Shown piece by piece: positions 53,298 to 60,947 of a stretch of 64,000 nt of DNA; position 1 is the stretch's first letter; each line of letters opens with the position of its first letter. The notes under the pieces were generated by a model. That model did not search any database, was not told where the DNA came from, and saw nothing but the letters and a program-made list of their open reading frames with translations. This DNA is from Actinoplanes italicus (lineage in GTDB: Bacteria > Actinomycetota > Actinomycetes > Mycobacteriales > Micromonosporaceae), in the NCBI RefSeq assembly GCF_003001815.1, contig NZ_PVMZ01000001.1, positions 1 through 64,000 on the forward strand. The letters are read 5' to 3'. The position numbers and the translations under genes are program-made.

Positions 53298-53436
53298 CTT
53301 ACCCGCCGGTTGCGGTGCCGGACAGGACGCGGCGGCGCGGATGGCCGGACGGGACGCGACGGCGGCGCGGATGGCCGGACGGGACCCTTACCCGCCGGTT
53401 GCGGTGCCGGACGGGACGCGGCGGCGGCGCGGTGGT
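53298..53436. repeat. GC-rich repeats at the 3' end of the MDMPI-domain gene
   Basis: TTACCCGCCGGTTGCGGTGC recurs about 90 bases apart, and GCGGATGGCCGGACGGGAC occurs twice between these copies. The repeats run into the last codons of the 53388-54020 gene (RRRRVPSGTATGG), so its C terminus is probably repeat-derived. Confidence 0.7.
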
Positions 53437-54020
53437 CGCCAGGCCGGGTCGCGACCGGCAAGGGCCAGGGCTCGGGTCAGGAGGTCCTCCTCGGGATCGA
53501 CCGGAACCCTCGGCCCGAACAGGCCCGGTGTGCCGTCGGCCGAGCCCTGCCCGAGGAACTCGACCAACATCTCGAGCGCCCGCGGATCGGCCGCGTAATC
53601 CTGCTCGGTGGCGCGGGCCAGGTCCCACCCGTGCATGATCAGCTCATTCATCGCGACGGTGCCCATCGCGGTGGCCGGCAGGGTCACGCCGCCGGCCAGG
53701 GCCGTGCCCGTCCAGGCGGCCGGGTCCTTCCAGGCGATGCTGAGCTCGGCGAGCAGCACCGGTAGCCGGCTGCGCCAGTGCCGGGACAGATGCTCGGCGG
53801 ACGGCTCGGGTGGTGGGCCGTCGGTGCCGGCCGCGCCCGCGCGTTTGCGGGCAGCCATGGTGAAGGCGACCGACAGACCCATCAGGTGGTCGAGCAGGGC
53901 CGCCACCGACCAGTCCGGGCAGGGGGTCGGCGCGGCGAGATCGCGGTCATCGACGCCGAGCAGCAGCGCTCGGATCTGACGAACCGGCGGGTCGAAATCC
54001 AGCGGCACGCGGTCGGCCAC
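53388..54020 (-). CDS. TIGR03086-type MDMPI/DinB-fold metal-binding protein
   Basis: The 210-residue protein resembles the N-terminal domain of mycothiol-dependent maleylpyruvate isomerases. TPCPDWSVAALLDHLMG gives the first metal-binding His, and MNELIMHGWDLARAT the second His group. It probably uses mycothiol or a metal in a small-molecule reaction. The core ends near GRDPAW. The last roughly 18 residues come from the adjoining repeat. Confidence 0.8.
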   Translation of the reverse strand: MADRVPLDFDPPVRQIRALLLGVDDRDLAAPTPCPDWSVAALLDHLMGLSVAFTMAARKRAGAAGTDGPPPEPSAEHLSRHWRSRLPVLLAELSIAWKDPAAWTGTALAGGVTLPATAMGTVAMNELIMHGWDLARATEQDYAADPRALEMLVEFLGQGSADGTPGLFGPRVPVDPEEDLLTRALALAGRDPAWRPPRRRRVPSGTATGG

Positions 54021-54131
54021 GATCTCCTCCTTCGGTTGTCGTACGCCTCACGTTACGAGGGAGGTACGACACTTTCGCAGGCGGCGAATCGACCTTTCGC
54101 ACGCTGGGCCGTTTCCGGCGGCCAGCCTTGA

Positions 54132-56549
54132 TCAGGAGTGGACGGACAGGTCGGCGGTGTGACCGTCGGGGCCGTTCCCCGGGCCGTCACCGGGATGCTG
54201 GCCGGAGCCCGGCGGCATACCCTGACCGGGGCCGCCGGGAGCCATGCCGGATCCGGGACCGCCGGGCATCTGCTGACCGGTTCCCGGGACACCGGGCATC
54301 GACTGTCCCTGGCCGGGACCGCCGGGCATCCCGTTACCCGGCCCTTGGCTACCGGGCACCCCATGCCCCGGACCAGGACTGCCGGGCATGGCGTGACCCG
54401 GACCAGGACTGCCGGGCATGGCGTGACCCGGACCAGGACTGCCGGGCATCGGCTGGCCGTAACCGCCGGGGCCTCCTGGTGAATGCGGCATGCCATGACC
54501 GGACGGCTGCATCGAGCCGCCGTCGACCACCTGCCCGTTGATCACCTGCCCGTTGATGAACTCGCCGGAGATCACCTGGCCGGAAATGACCACGCCGGGG
54601 CTGATGGGCATGCCCTGGACCGGCATCGGCTGCTCGCCGGGGCCATATCCGTGATGCCCCGGTCCGGCGTGACCCTGCCCGGGCGTCCCGTGACCGGGGA
54701 AGTCCGGCCCCTGGCCACCCGAACCCGGCATCCCGTGACCCGGGAAGTCCGGCCCCTGGCCACCCGAACCCGGCATCCCATGACCCGGGAAGTCCGGCCC
54801 CTGGCCACCCGAACCCGGCATCCCATGACCCGGGAAGTCCGGCCCCTGGCCACCCGAACCCGGCATCCCATGACCCGGGAAGTCCGGCCCCTGGCCACCC
54901 GAACCCGGCATCCCATGACCCGGGAAGTCCGGCCCCTGCGGGCCGGCGCCGGGCATCGGACCCTGGCCGGCCATCATGCCGGCGGGCGGACCCACCGAAA
55001 CACCCTGCGGGGGCATGGCTGGAGAGCCCGGGCCGGGCGGCATCCCCGCGCTGACCGGCATGCTCTGCATCGGCGGCATGCCGACCGGCTGCAGCGGCGG
55101 CATCCCGGGAGGCATGCCCATCGGAGGTCCCTGCGGCATGCCGGGCGGCGGGCCGGACGTCATCCCGTTCTGGCCGGCGGAGGCGCCCTGCGGTCCGGCG
55201 TGGGCGGCGGCGACGAGACGGCGCGCGATCTCCGGCGCCGCGGCCCAGTGCAGGCCGAGCTGGGAGGCGTGCACCTGACGCCAGACGAAACCCTCCGGAT
55301 TTCCACCGGACCAGGTCCAGGCCGGGTTCGAGCCGGCACGCGGGGCAACGACCGCACGGTGCTGCTTGTAGCCGGTGATCCGGGCGCCGGCCGGGGCCAG
55401 CACCGACGTGCCGGGGGCGGTCGCCTCCCGGTAACCGGCGACGGTCTGCTCACCCGTGGTCGCGGTCGCGTCCAGGACACCGCACATCGGGCGGCCGTCC
55501 AGCTCGTGGCCCAGCCAGGGCAGCGCGATGCCCTCGGCGATCACCGGCCAGCCGTCCCGGGCGAACTGGGCGACGGCCGAGCAGAGCCGGCGGTTGGCGG
55601 AGAGCTCCTCGGCGTACCCCTCGGGAAGTCCCGCTCCCACCACCAGCGCGCGGGTGCCCGGCGGCAACGCCTCGTCACGCAGCGGGTCGACCACCGCGAC
55701 GTCCGCGCCGGCCGCGGTGAGCAGCTCCGCGGTCTCCACGTAGGTGTAGGGCGCGCCCTGCCCACCGGCCAGGGCGATCACCGGCCGCTGATCGAACTGG
55801 ACGTCCCCGGCCGCCTCGGCCGGGGTCCAGAGCGGACCGGGGATCGGCGGCGCGGACGCGGCGAGCGCCATCAGGCGCTCCATGTCGAGGGAACCGGCGA
55901 CCGCCTCGCCGAGACGGCGGACCGCACGGCCGGCCTCGACGGTCCGGTGCGCCACCGGGACGAGCCCGTGGGTCCGGGGCGGCAACGCGTTCGGCAGGTC
56001 GCCGCGGTGCAGCGCGCCGAGCACCGGCATGCCGATGTCGTCCATGGCGCTGCGCAGCATCTGCTCGTGCCGGTCGGAGGCGACCCGGTTCAGGATGACA
56101 CCGCCGAGGTGCACCATCTCGTCGAACATGCGGAAGCCGTGCACCAGCGCGGCCAGGGAGTGGCCCATCGCGGCGACGTCGACGACGAGCACGACGGGGG
56201 CGCGCAGGGCGGCCGCGACCGAGGCGGTGCCGTCGATCTCCGGCTGGCCGGTCAGGCTGTCGAACAGGCCCATCGCGCCCTCGATGACGGCGACCTGGGA
56301 GCCGGAGGCGCCGTGCGCGAACAGCGGCGCGACACGCTGGGCCCCGACCAGTCGCGGGTCCAGGTTGCGGCCTGGCCGGCCGGCGGCGAGGCCCAGGTAG
56401 GCCGCATCGGTGTGATCCGGGCCGACCTTGAAGCCCGCCGCGGGGATGCCCCGGCCGCTCAGCGCGGCGAGCAGTCCCACGGCGATGGCCGTCTTGCCGT
56501 GTCCCGACGACGGCGCGCTCACGACCAGACGAGGCTGGGCGGTGATCAA
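54132..56549 (-). CDS. CobB-like cobyrinate a,c-diamide synthase homologue with long repeat tail
   Basis: Residues 1-450 of this 805-residue protein match CobB/CbiA: the ATP loop SAPSSGHGKTA (11-21), KVGPDHTDAAY, LDP and VIEGAMGLFDS, with a class I glutaminase domain behind. Where AECGG with the nucleophile Cys is expected, it reads AEGIA (Gly340), and HASQLGLHW replaces the usual HASYLHxHW. Residues 451-805 are Gly/Pro/Met-rich repeats: five or six copies of MPGSGGQGPDFPGHG, pentapeptides (VISGQ, FINGQ) and MPGSPGPGHA units. TTG start with GGGGGAG upstream. It is divergent from the SURF1 gene. Confidence 0.8.
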   Translation of the reverse strand: MITAQPRLVVSAPSSGHGKTAIAVGLLAALSGRGIPAAGFKVGPDHTDAAYLGLAAGRPGRNLDPRLVGAQRVAPLFAHGASGSQVAVIEGAMGLFDSLTGQPEIDGTASVAAALRAPVVLVVDVAAMGHSLAALVHGFRMFDEMVHLGGVILNRVASDRHEQMLRSAMDDIGMPVLGALHRGDLPNALPPRTHGLVPVAHRTVEAGRAVRRLGEAVAGSLDMERLMALAASAPPIPGPLWTPAEAAGDVQFDQRPVIALAGGQGAPYTYVETAELLTAAGADVAVVDPLRDEALPPGTRALVVGAGLPEGYAEELSANRRLCSAVAQFARDGWPVIAEGIALPWLGHELDGRPMCGVLDATATTGEQTVAGYREATAPGTSVLAPAGARITGYKQHRAVVAPRAGSNPAWTWSGGNPEGFVWRQVHASQLGLHWAAAPEIARRLVAAAHAGPQGASAGQNGMTSGPPPGMPQGPPMGMPPGMPPLQPVGMPPMQSMPVSAGMPPGPGSPAMPPQGVSVGPPAGMMAGQGPMPGAGPQGPDFPGHGMPGSGGQGPDFPGHGMPGSGGQGPDFPGHGMPGSGGQGPDFPGHGMPGSGGQGPDFPGHGMPGSGGQGPDFPGHGTPGQGHAGPGHHGYGPGEQPMPVQGMPISPGVVISGQVISGEFINGQVINGQVVDGGSMQPSGHGMPHSPGGPGGYGQPMPGSPGPGHAMPGSPGPGHAMPGSPGPGHGVPGSQGPGNGMPGGPGQGQSMPGVPGTGQQMPGGPGSGMAPGGPGQGMPPGSGQHPGDGPGNGPDGHTADLSVHS
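54361..54450. repeat. Three 30-base tandem units in the cobB-like tail
   Basis: Units at 54361, 54391 and 54421 end in the same GACCAGGACTGCCGGGCAT and encode MPGSPGPGHA on the minus strand. They keep the reading frame. Confidence 0.85.
54694..54966. repeat. 45-base tandem repeats in the cobB-like tail
   Basis: GGGAAGTCC starts at 54697, 54742, 54787, 54832, 54877 and 54922, a strict 45-base period. Each unit encodes MPGSGGQGPDFPGHG on the minus strand. Central units are nearly identical, which suggests recent amplification. Confidence 0.92.
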
Positions 56550-56660
56550 TGTCTCCCCCGAGGTTTCCGCAGGCGGCCGCCACGTGTTCTATCGACTGCC
56601 GGATGTCGGAGACTACCTGGCTGCGGCAGCTGCCACCTCTTGGCCAGGTAGCCTCATGGG

Positions 56661-57737
56661 GTGTACCGGTTCCTGCTGACCCCTCGCTGGCTGGGTGCCG
56701 CCGCGGTCACGATCGTCGCCTCGGTGGTCATGGTGATGCTCGGCAACTGGCAGCTCGACCGATACCGCGAACGCACGAGCATCAATGAACGCGTCGACGA
56801 GGCGAACGCCGCCGCTCCCGTGCCGCTGACCGGGAAGATGACCGCGCCGACCGTCGCCGGTACCGCCGGCCCGACTCCCGGCGAGGCTGTGGCCTGGACA
56901 AAGGTGACCGTCAGCGGCCGTTACGACCCGACTCACGAGATTCAGGCCCGCGGCCGGACAGTGGGCAGCTCGGTCGGGTTCGAGATCCTCACGCCGCTCA
57001 TCCTCGACGACGGGACGGCCGTCCTGGTCGACCGCGGCTGGGTGCCGGCCCCGCCCGGCGGCGCCCTCGAGTCGCCGGAGGCCCCACCGGCGCCGACCGG
57101 ACGGGTCACGGTCATCGGCCAGGTCCACCTGTCGGAAAGCCGACCCGCTCCGGTGGAACGTCGCGACGGCAGGCTGGACACCCGGCGCGTCAATCTGCCA
57201 CGCCTGGCAACCGAACTTCCTTTCCCGGTGTACGGGGCGTACATCCTCCTCACCGAGCAGACCCCGGCCGCCGACCCGGCCTTCGTGCCGATCCCCATCC
57301 CGCACGAGGATGCCTGGCAGAACGGCGGCTACGCCGTCCAGTGGTGGATCTTCGCGGGCATGGTCTACGTCCTTTTCGGCTGGCAGGCCCGTCGAGAGGT
57401 CCTGGAGACTGCCGGTCCCGGCGGCCCCCTCACGGCCAAGCGCGCCGAACGCTCCCGCGACCGGGTGGCCGCCGCCGACGCCCGCCGGTCCACCCTGGAT
57501 CGGGTCGCCGCCGCAGACGCCCGCGATCGGGTCGCCGCCGCAGACGCCCGCGATCGGGTCGCCGCCGCAGACGCGCGGGATCGTGTTGCCGAGGCGGATG
57601 CCCGGGACCGGGTCGGGGAGGCGGACCGGCGCGCTGCCGAGACTGCGGCGTCCCGCCCGGCGTCCTCGGCCACGGCCACCGCGGAACGCGGGGAGGGCGG
57701 CGAGCGTCCTGTCGCGACCGAGGGCGACGGCGATTAA
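56661..57737 (+). CDS. SURF1-family protein with nonapeptide-repeat tail
   Basis: SURF1 proteins assist cytochrome c oxidase assembly. In this 358-residue protein an N-terminal helix (RWLGAAAVTIVASVVMVMLGNWQ, about 9-30) and a second one (QWWIFAGMVYVLFGWQ, about 228-243) flank a periplasmic-side domain with VSGRYD and LVDRGWVP. After residue 255 a charged tail repeats DRVAAADAR about six times, a likely coiled coil or disordered region not typical of SURF1. GTG start. Confidence 0.88.
   Translation: MYRFLLTPRWLGAAAVTIVASVVMVMLGNWQLDRYRERTSINERVDEANAAAPVPLTGKMTAPTVAGTAGPTPGEAVAWTKVTVSGRYDPTHEIQARGRTVGSSVGFEILTPLILDDGTAVLVDRGWVPAPPGGALESPEAPPAPTGRVTVIGQVHLSESRPAPVERRDGRLDTRRVNLPRLATELPFPVYGAYILLTEQTPAADPAFVPIPIPHEDAWQNGGYAVQWWIFAGMVYVLFGWQARREVLETAGPGGPLTAKRAERSRDRVAAADARRSTLDRVAAADARDRVAAADARDRVAAADARDRVAEADARDRVGEADRRAAETAASRPASSATATAERGEGGERPVATEGDGD
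57462..57640. repeat. 27-base tandem repeats in the SURF1 tail
   Basis: GATCGGGTCGCC starts at 57498, 57525 and 57552, with diverged units before (57462) and after (57579, 57606), a 27-base period encoding DRVAAADAR. Confidence 0.9.
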
Positions 57738-57747
57738 TGTCGCGGGC

Positions 57748-58179
57748 ATGACCTTCCCATCGGGTGATCCGTGGGGCGCGCCCACGCCCCCGTCCGCATC
57801 CGAGGCACCGGTTTCGCCGGAGGCTGCCGGGCCCGTGATCGTCGAGGTCGCCGAGATGCAGATCACCTCCACGATGGTGCACACGCCGGTGGGCGACCTG
57901 CCGCTGTCCGGTTCCCGCTGGCAGGTCACCGATCACTGGCTCAGCCAGCGCGTCACCCCTACCTGGGCCAAGGTCGCGGCGTTCGCCGGCATCTGCTTCA
58001 GCGGCGGACTCAGCCTGCTGCTCCTGCTGGTCAAGGAACCCGTGGCGCAGGGCACGGTGAACGTGACGGTGACGAGCGGCCAGCATCAGTACGTGGCCCG
58101 CATCACGGTCAAACACGAGGGCGACGTGACCGCCATCAACCAGCAGGTCAACTACGTCCGGAGCCTGGCCGCCCTCTGA
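57748..58179 (+). CDS. Small single-pass membrane protein, unknown
   Basis: The 143-residue product has a Pro/Ala-rich start, a conserved middle (TSTMVHTPVGDLPLSGSRWQ, then VTDHWLSQRVTPTWAK), one hydrophobic helix (VAAFAGICFSGGLSLLLLLV, about 76-95) and a short extracytoplasmic beta segment (GTVNVTVTSGQHQYVARITV). No family was recognised. It starts 11 bases after the SURF1 gene and probably shares its transcript. Confidence 0.7.
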   Translation: MTFPSGDPWGAPTPPSASEAPVSPEAAGPVIVEVAEMQITSTMVHTPVGDLPLSGSRWQVTDHWLSQRVTPTWAKVAAFAGICFSGGLSLLLLLVKEPVAQGTVNVTVTSGQHQYVARITVKHEGDVTAINQQVNYVRSLAAL

Positions 58180-58206
58180 CGTCCCGCCCGGCTGCGATAC
58201 GGGTGG

Positions 58207-59925
58207 TCATGCGTCAGGCCGGGTCGGGTGGCCGGCTCCGATCTCCTTGACCATGTCTATGGTGTCGGCTTCGGATGCCCGCTTGTCGTCGCGATAGCGA
58301 AGGACCCGCGCGAACCGCAGAGCAACTCCACCCGGATAGCGCGGTGACGTCTGAACACCGTCGAAGGCGATCTCGACGACCTGTTCCGGGCGTACCGTCA
58401 CCACCCAGCCGTCGTCGGCGACGGCCAGTTCGCGGAAGCGTTCAGTCTGCCAGCGGAGCAGTTCGTCGGTCAGGCCCTTGAACGTCTTGCCCAGCATGAT
58501 GAAGCCTCCGGTACGTGGATCGCGGGCCCCGAGATGCAGATTGGACAGCCAACCTTGGCGGCGGCCGTGTCCCCGTTCGACGGCCAGTACGACGAGGTCC
58601 AGCGTGTGACGTGGTTTCACCTTCACCCAGGCGGAACCGCGTCGGCCCACGTCGTAGGGTGCGTCCGGCGATTTGATGACGACGCCCTCCTGACCGGCTG
58701 CGAGCGCCGCGGCGAACGCGTCGGCGGCCTGTTCCTCGGTCTCGGCGACCACGCGGCTGACGGTCGAGGCAGGTGGCACGGCGTCGGCTAGGGCGGCCCA
58801 GCGGGTCCGGCCGGGCTCGTCGAGCAGGTCGGTCCCGTCCAGGTGCAGAAGGTCGAAGAAGTACGGCCGGAGACCACCGGCCGCCGAGGCATCACGGGAG
58901 TGCCCTGCGGCCGGGGCACCGGAGAGCCCTGCGGCCGAGGCATCACGGGAAAGCGCCGCAGGCGAGGCATCGGGGGAAGGCGCGGCCGACGAGTCCCCGC
59001 TGGACCGGTCCGTGGAAGAACCGGCCCGGGAGCGGGTCGCGGATGAACCGCCGCGGGCCGCAGCGACCCGGGTGGCCGCCCGGCTGGACGTCTCCTGGAA
59101 GGGGCGGGGGCGGCCGGATTCGTCCAGCAGCATCGCTTCGCCGTCGAGGATGGCCTCACGCACCGGCAGGGCCAAGACCTCGGCGACCACCTCGGGCAGG
59201 CGGGCCGTGATGTCGTCGAGGCTGCGGGTGTAGATGGCCACGTCATTGCCGGAACGGTGGACCTGGATGCGGATGCCGTCGAGTTTGGCGTCGACCACCG
59301 CGGGCGTGCCGGTGGCCAGCATGGCGGCGGCGACGTCCGGGGCGCTGCCGGCCAGCATGGGGCTGAGCGGGGTGCCGACCCGTAGGTGGATCTCGGCAAG
59401 GGCTGCTGCCCCGCCGGTCAGCGCGGTCGCGGCGACGAGCTTCAGGTCGCCGGAGAGCAGGAGGGCACGCCGGACACCGGCGGTCGGAATCTCGGCGGCC
59501 GATGCGATCGCCTCGGCGAGCAGGCCGGCCTGGGCGCCCTGCCGGAGTTCGCCGCTGAACAGGCCGACGAGCAGCTGCTGCTCGTCGATGGTGGCGGCGC
59601 TGAACAGTGCGCCGAGGAGCTGTTTACGGCGGGCCTGCGAGCCCGCCCCGGCGACGACCGAGATCTCCGCGATCGCCGCGTCGACGGCGGCGACGGTCAG
59701 GGAGGCCTCGGCGGCCGGCTCCGGCCGGTCGCGCAGCGAGGCGTAACCGACGCCGGTCTGTCGCTGGCGCAGTTCACCGGCCAGGTAGGCGGCCCCGGCG
59801 ACGATCTCGTCGGGGTCGAGCCGTCGTAGCGCCTCCGCCAGCAGGCCGATCTTGGCCTTACGACCCGAGGTCGCGGCGACGGCGGCCGAGGTGGCTGCTA
59901 TGTCAATGAACCGCACGATCTCCAT
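58207..59925 (-). CDS. ligB: ATP-dependent DNA ligase with low-complexity insertion
   Basis: The 572-residue ligase is of the mycobacterial LigB type. An N-terminal helical DNA-binding domain is followed by the adenylation domain, with Lys214 in AKLDGIRIQVHR, AILDGEAM, FFDLLHLDG, EGVVIKS and VKVKPRHTLD, and then an OB-fold domain. Between GRPRPFQETSSR (271-282) and PYFFDLL (354) lies a Ser/Ala/Arg/Asp-rich block of about 70 residues made of related units (SRDASAAG) that the family lacks. ATG 59925 is chosen, which avoids an unlikely 51-residue extension. Confidence 0.9.
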   Translation of the reverse strand: MEIVRFIDIAATSAAVAATSGRKAKIGLLAEALRRLDPDEIVAGAAYLAGELRQRQTGVGYASLRDRPEPAAEASLTVAAVDAAIAEISVVAGAGSQARRKQLLGALFSAATIDEQQLLVGLFSGELRQGAQAGLLAEAIASAAEIPTAGVRRALLLSGDLKLVAATALTGGAAALAEIHLRVGTPLSPMLAGSAPDVAAAMLATGTPAVVDAKLDGIRIQVHRSGNDVAIYTRSLDDITARLPEVVAEVLALPVREAILDGEAMLLDESGRPRPFQETSSRAATRVAAARGGSSATRSRAGSSTDRSSGDSSAAPSPDASPAALSRDASAAGLSGAPAAGHSRDASAAGGLRPYFFDLLHLDGTDLLDEPGRTRWAALADAVPPASTVSRVVAETEEQAADAFAAALAAGQEGVVIKSPDAPYDVGRRGSAWVKVKPRHTLDLVVLAVERGHGRRQGWLSNLHLGARDPRTGGFIMLGKTFKGLTDELLRWQTERFRELAVADDGWVVTVRPEQVVEIAFDGVQTSPRYPGGVALRFARVLRYRDDKRASEADTIDMVKEIGAGHPTRPDA

Positions 59926-60552
59926 CCTGGCAGCCGATCGAGCCTTCCGGTGCCCCACGCGGCACCCGCCAAACGCGGAAGCTACCGCTGCAGCAGGACG
60001 GAAACTCCCTCCCGGCCGCTCCGAACGCCCACCCCGCCTCGACCCGAAGCAAACCGCCGGGCCACTGCGAACGCCCACCCCCGCCGGACCTGAAGCAAAC
60101 CGCCGGGCCGCAGCTAACGCCTAGGTTCGCGCGGGCCCGCGCCCGCGGGGATCAGGGGAGGAACTGGCCGGGGGCAGCACTACACGTCCGCGCCCGCCAG
60201 GTTCAGAGAAGAGGCAGCCGCCGGCCACACCAGCGCACCCAACCGCACCGTCACCCTCTCCAGCACCAGCACCAGCACCGGCCAGGAACAGCCGACACAA
60301 GCCGGGACCAGCCGGGACCAGCCGAGACCAGCCGAGACCAGCCGAGACCAGCCGAGATTGTGAAGGCAGCTGCCGTCGGCCGCGCCGAGATCCGCTGCGG
60401 CAGGTCGGCAAAGCTGCTTCTCCGCGGCCACGCCCAGTACGGCGCGCCGGAGGAGCTGCCACTTCCCCCAGCGGCGACGGCCTCTGCGGCGCGTCGGAGG
60501 TGGGAGCGCGCTCACCTCGTACGCGCGAAGGGGGTTGATCTTTGGGTTGAGG
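59926..60552. other. Gene-free region with repeats
   Basis: No supported gene. A roughly 48-base unit around CGAAGCAAACCGCCGGGCCA occurs twice at about 60010-60115, and ten-base repeats occupy 60299-60356. The part 60360-60550 holds nothing recognisable. Confidence 0.5.
60299..60356. repeat. Ten-base tandem repeat (AGCCGAGACC)
   Basis: About six units of AGCCGGGACC or AGCCGAGACC follow one another without interruption. The ten-base period equals about one helical turn. Confidence 0.9.
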
Positions 60553-60885
60553 TTATGCGGCCTTTGGCTCGGCTATGCGGAAGCCTCGGGCCCGGACCGC
60601 GTCGGCCACTCGGGCCAGCTCGGCGTCGAGCGTGCAGAGCACCCGGGAGAGATCGTCGAGGTGATCGGTGAGGGTGGCGTCGTCCCACCCGGCGACGTCG
60701 ACATCCCCCAAGGCCCGGGCCGCGGCGCGAAGCCTGGCGATCGACTCGATCCGGTCGCGGGTGCGGAGGCGGTCGAGGGAGTCACGCGGGCCGGCGGGGG
60801 TCACCCGGGCCGCACGACGGGCCGGCGCAGCAGTGATGTGCTGCGCGGCCGGCATGTTCGGTGCAGGCGAGGCAATCGAACGCAT
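60553..60885 (-). CDS. Small protein, unknown, probably leaderless
   Basis: The 110-residue product has a variable N terminus and a helical, charged core (RDSLDRLRTRDRIESIARLR, then DHLDDLSRVLCTLDAELARV). No family was recognised. TAGGAT (60897-60892, minus strand) lies six bases before the ATG and there is no ribosome binding site, so the transcript should start at the codon. It is downstream of the monooxygenase gene on the same strand. Confidence 0.55.
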   Translation of the reverse strand: MRSIASPAPNMPAAQHITAAPARRAARVTPAGPRDSLDRLRTRDRIESIARLRAAARALGDVDVAGWDDATLTDHLDDLSRVLCTLDAELARVADAVRARGFRIAEPKAA

Positions 60886-60947
60886 GTTCGAATCCTAACA
60901 GGAATGATCGCCTTCGCCAGCGCTGATCCACCCTGTGGACACCGGAT

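Noticed and set aside
60121-60515. Two overlapping minus-strand frames downstream of ligB
   Set aside because: Their text is driven by the ten-base repeat (SAGLGWSRLV), and there are no start signals or conserved features.
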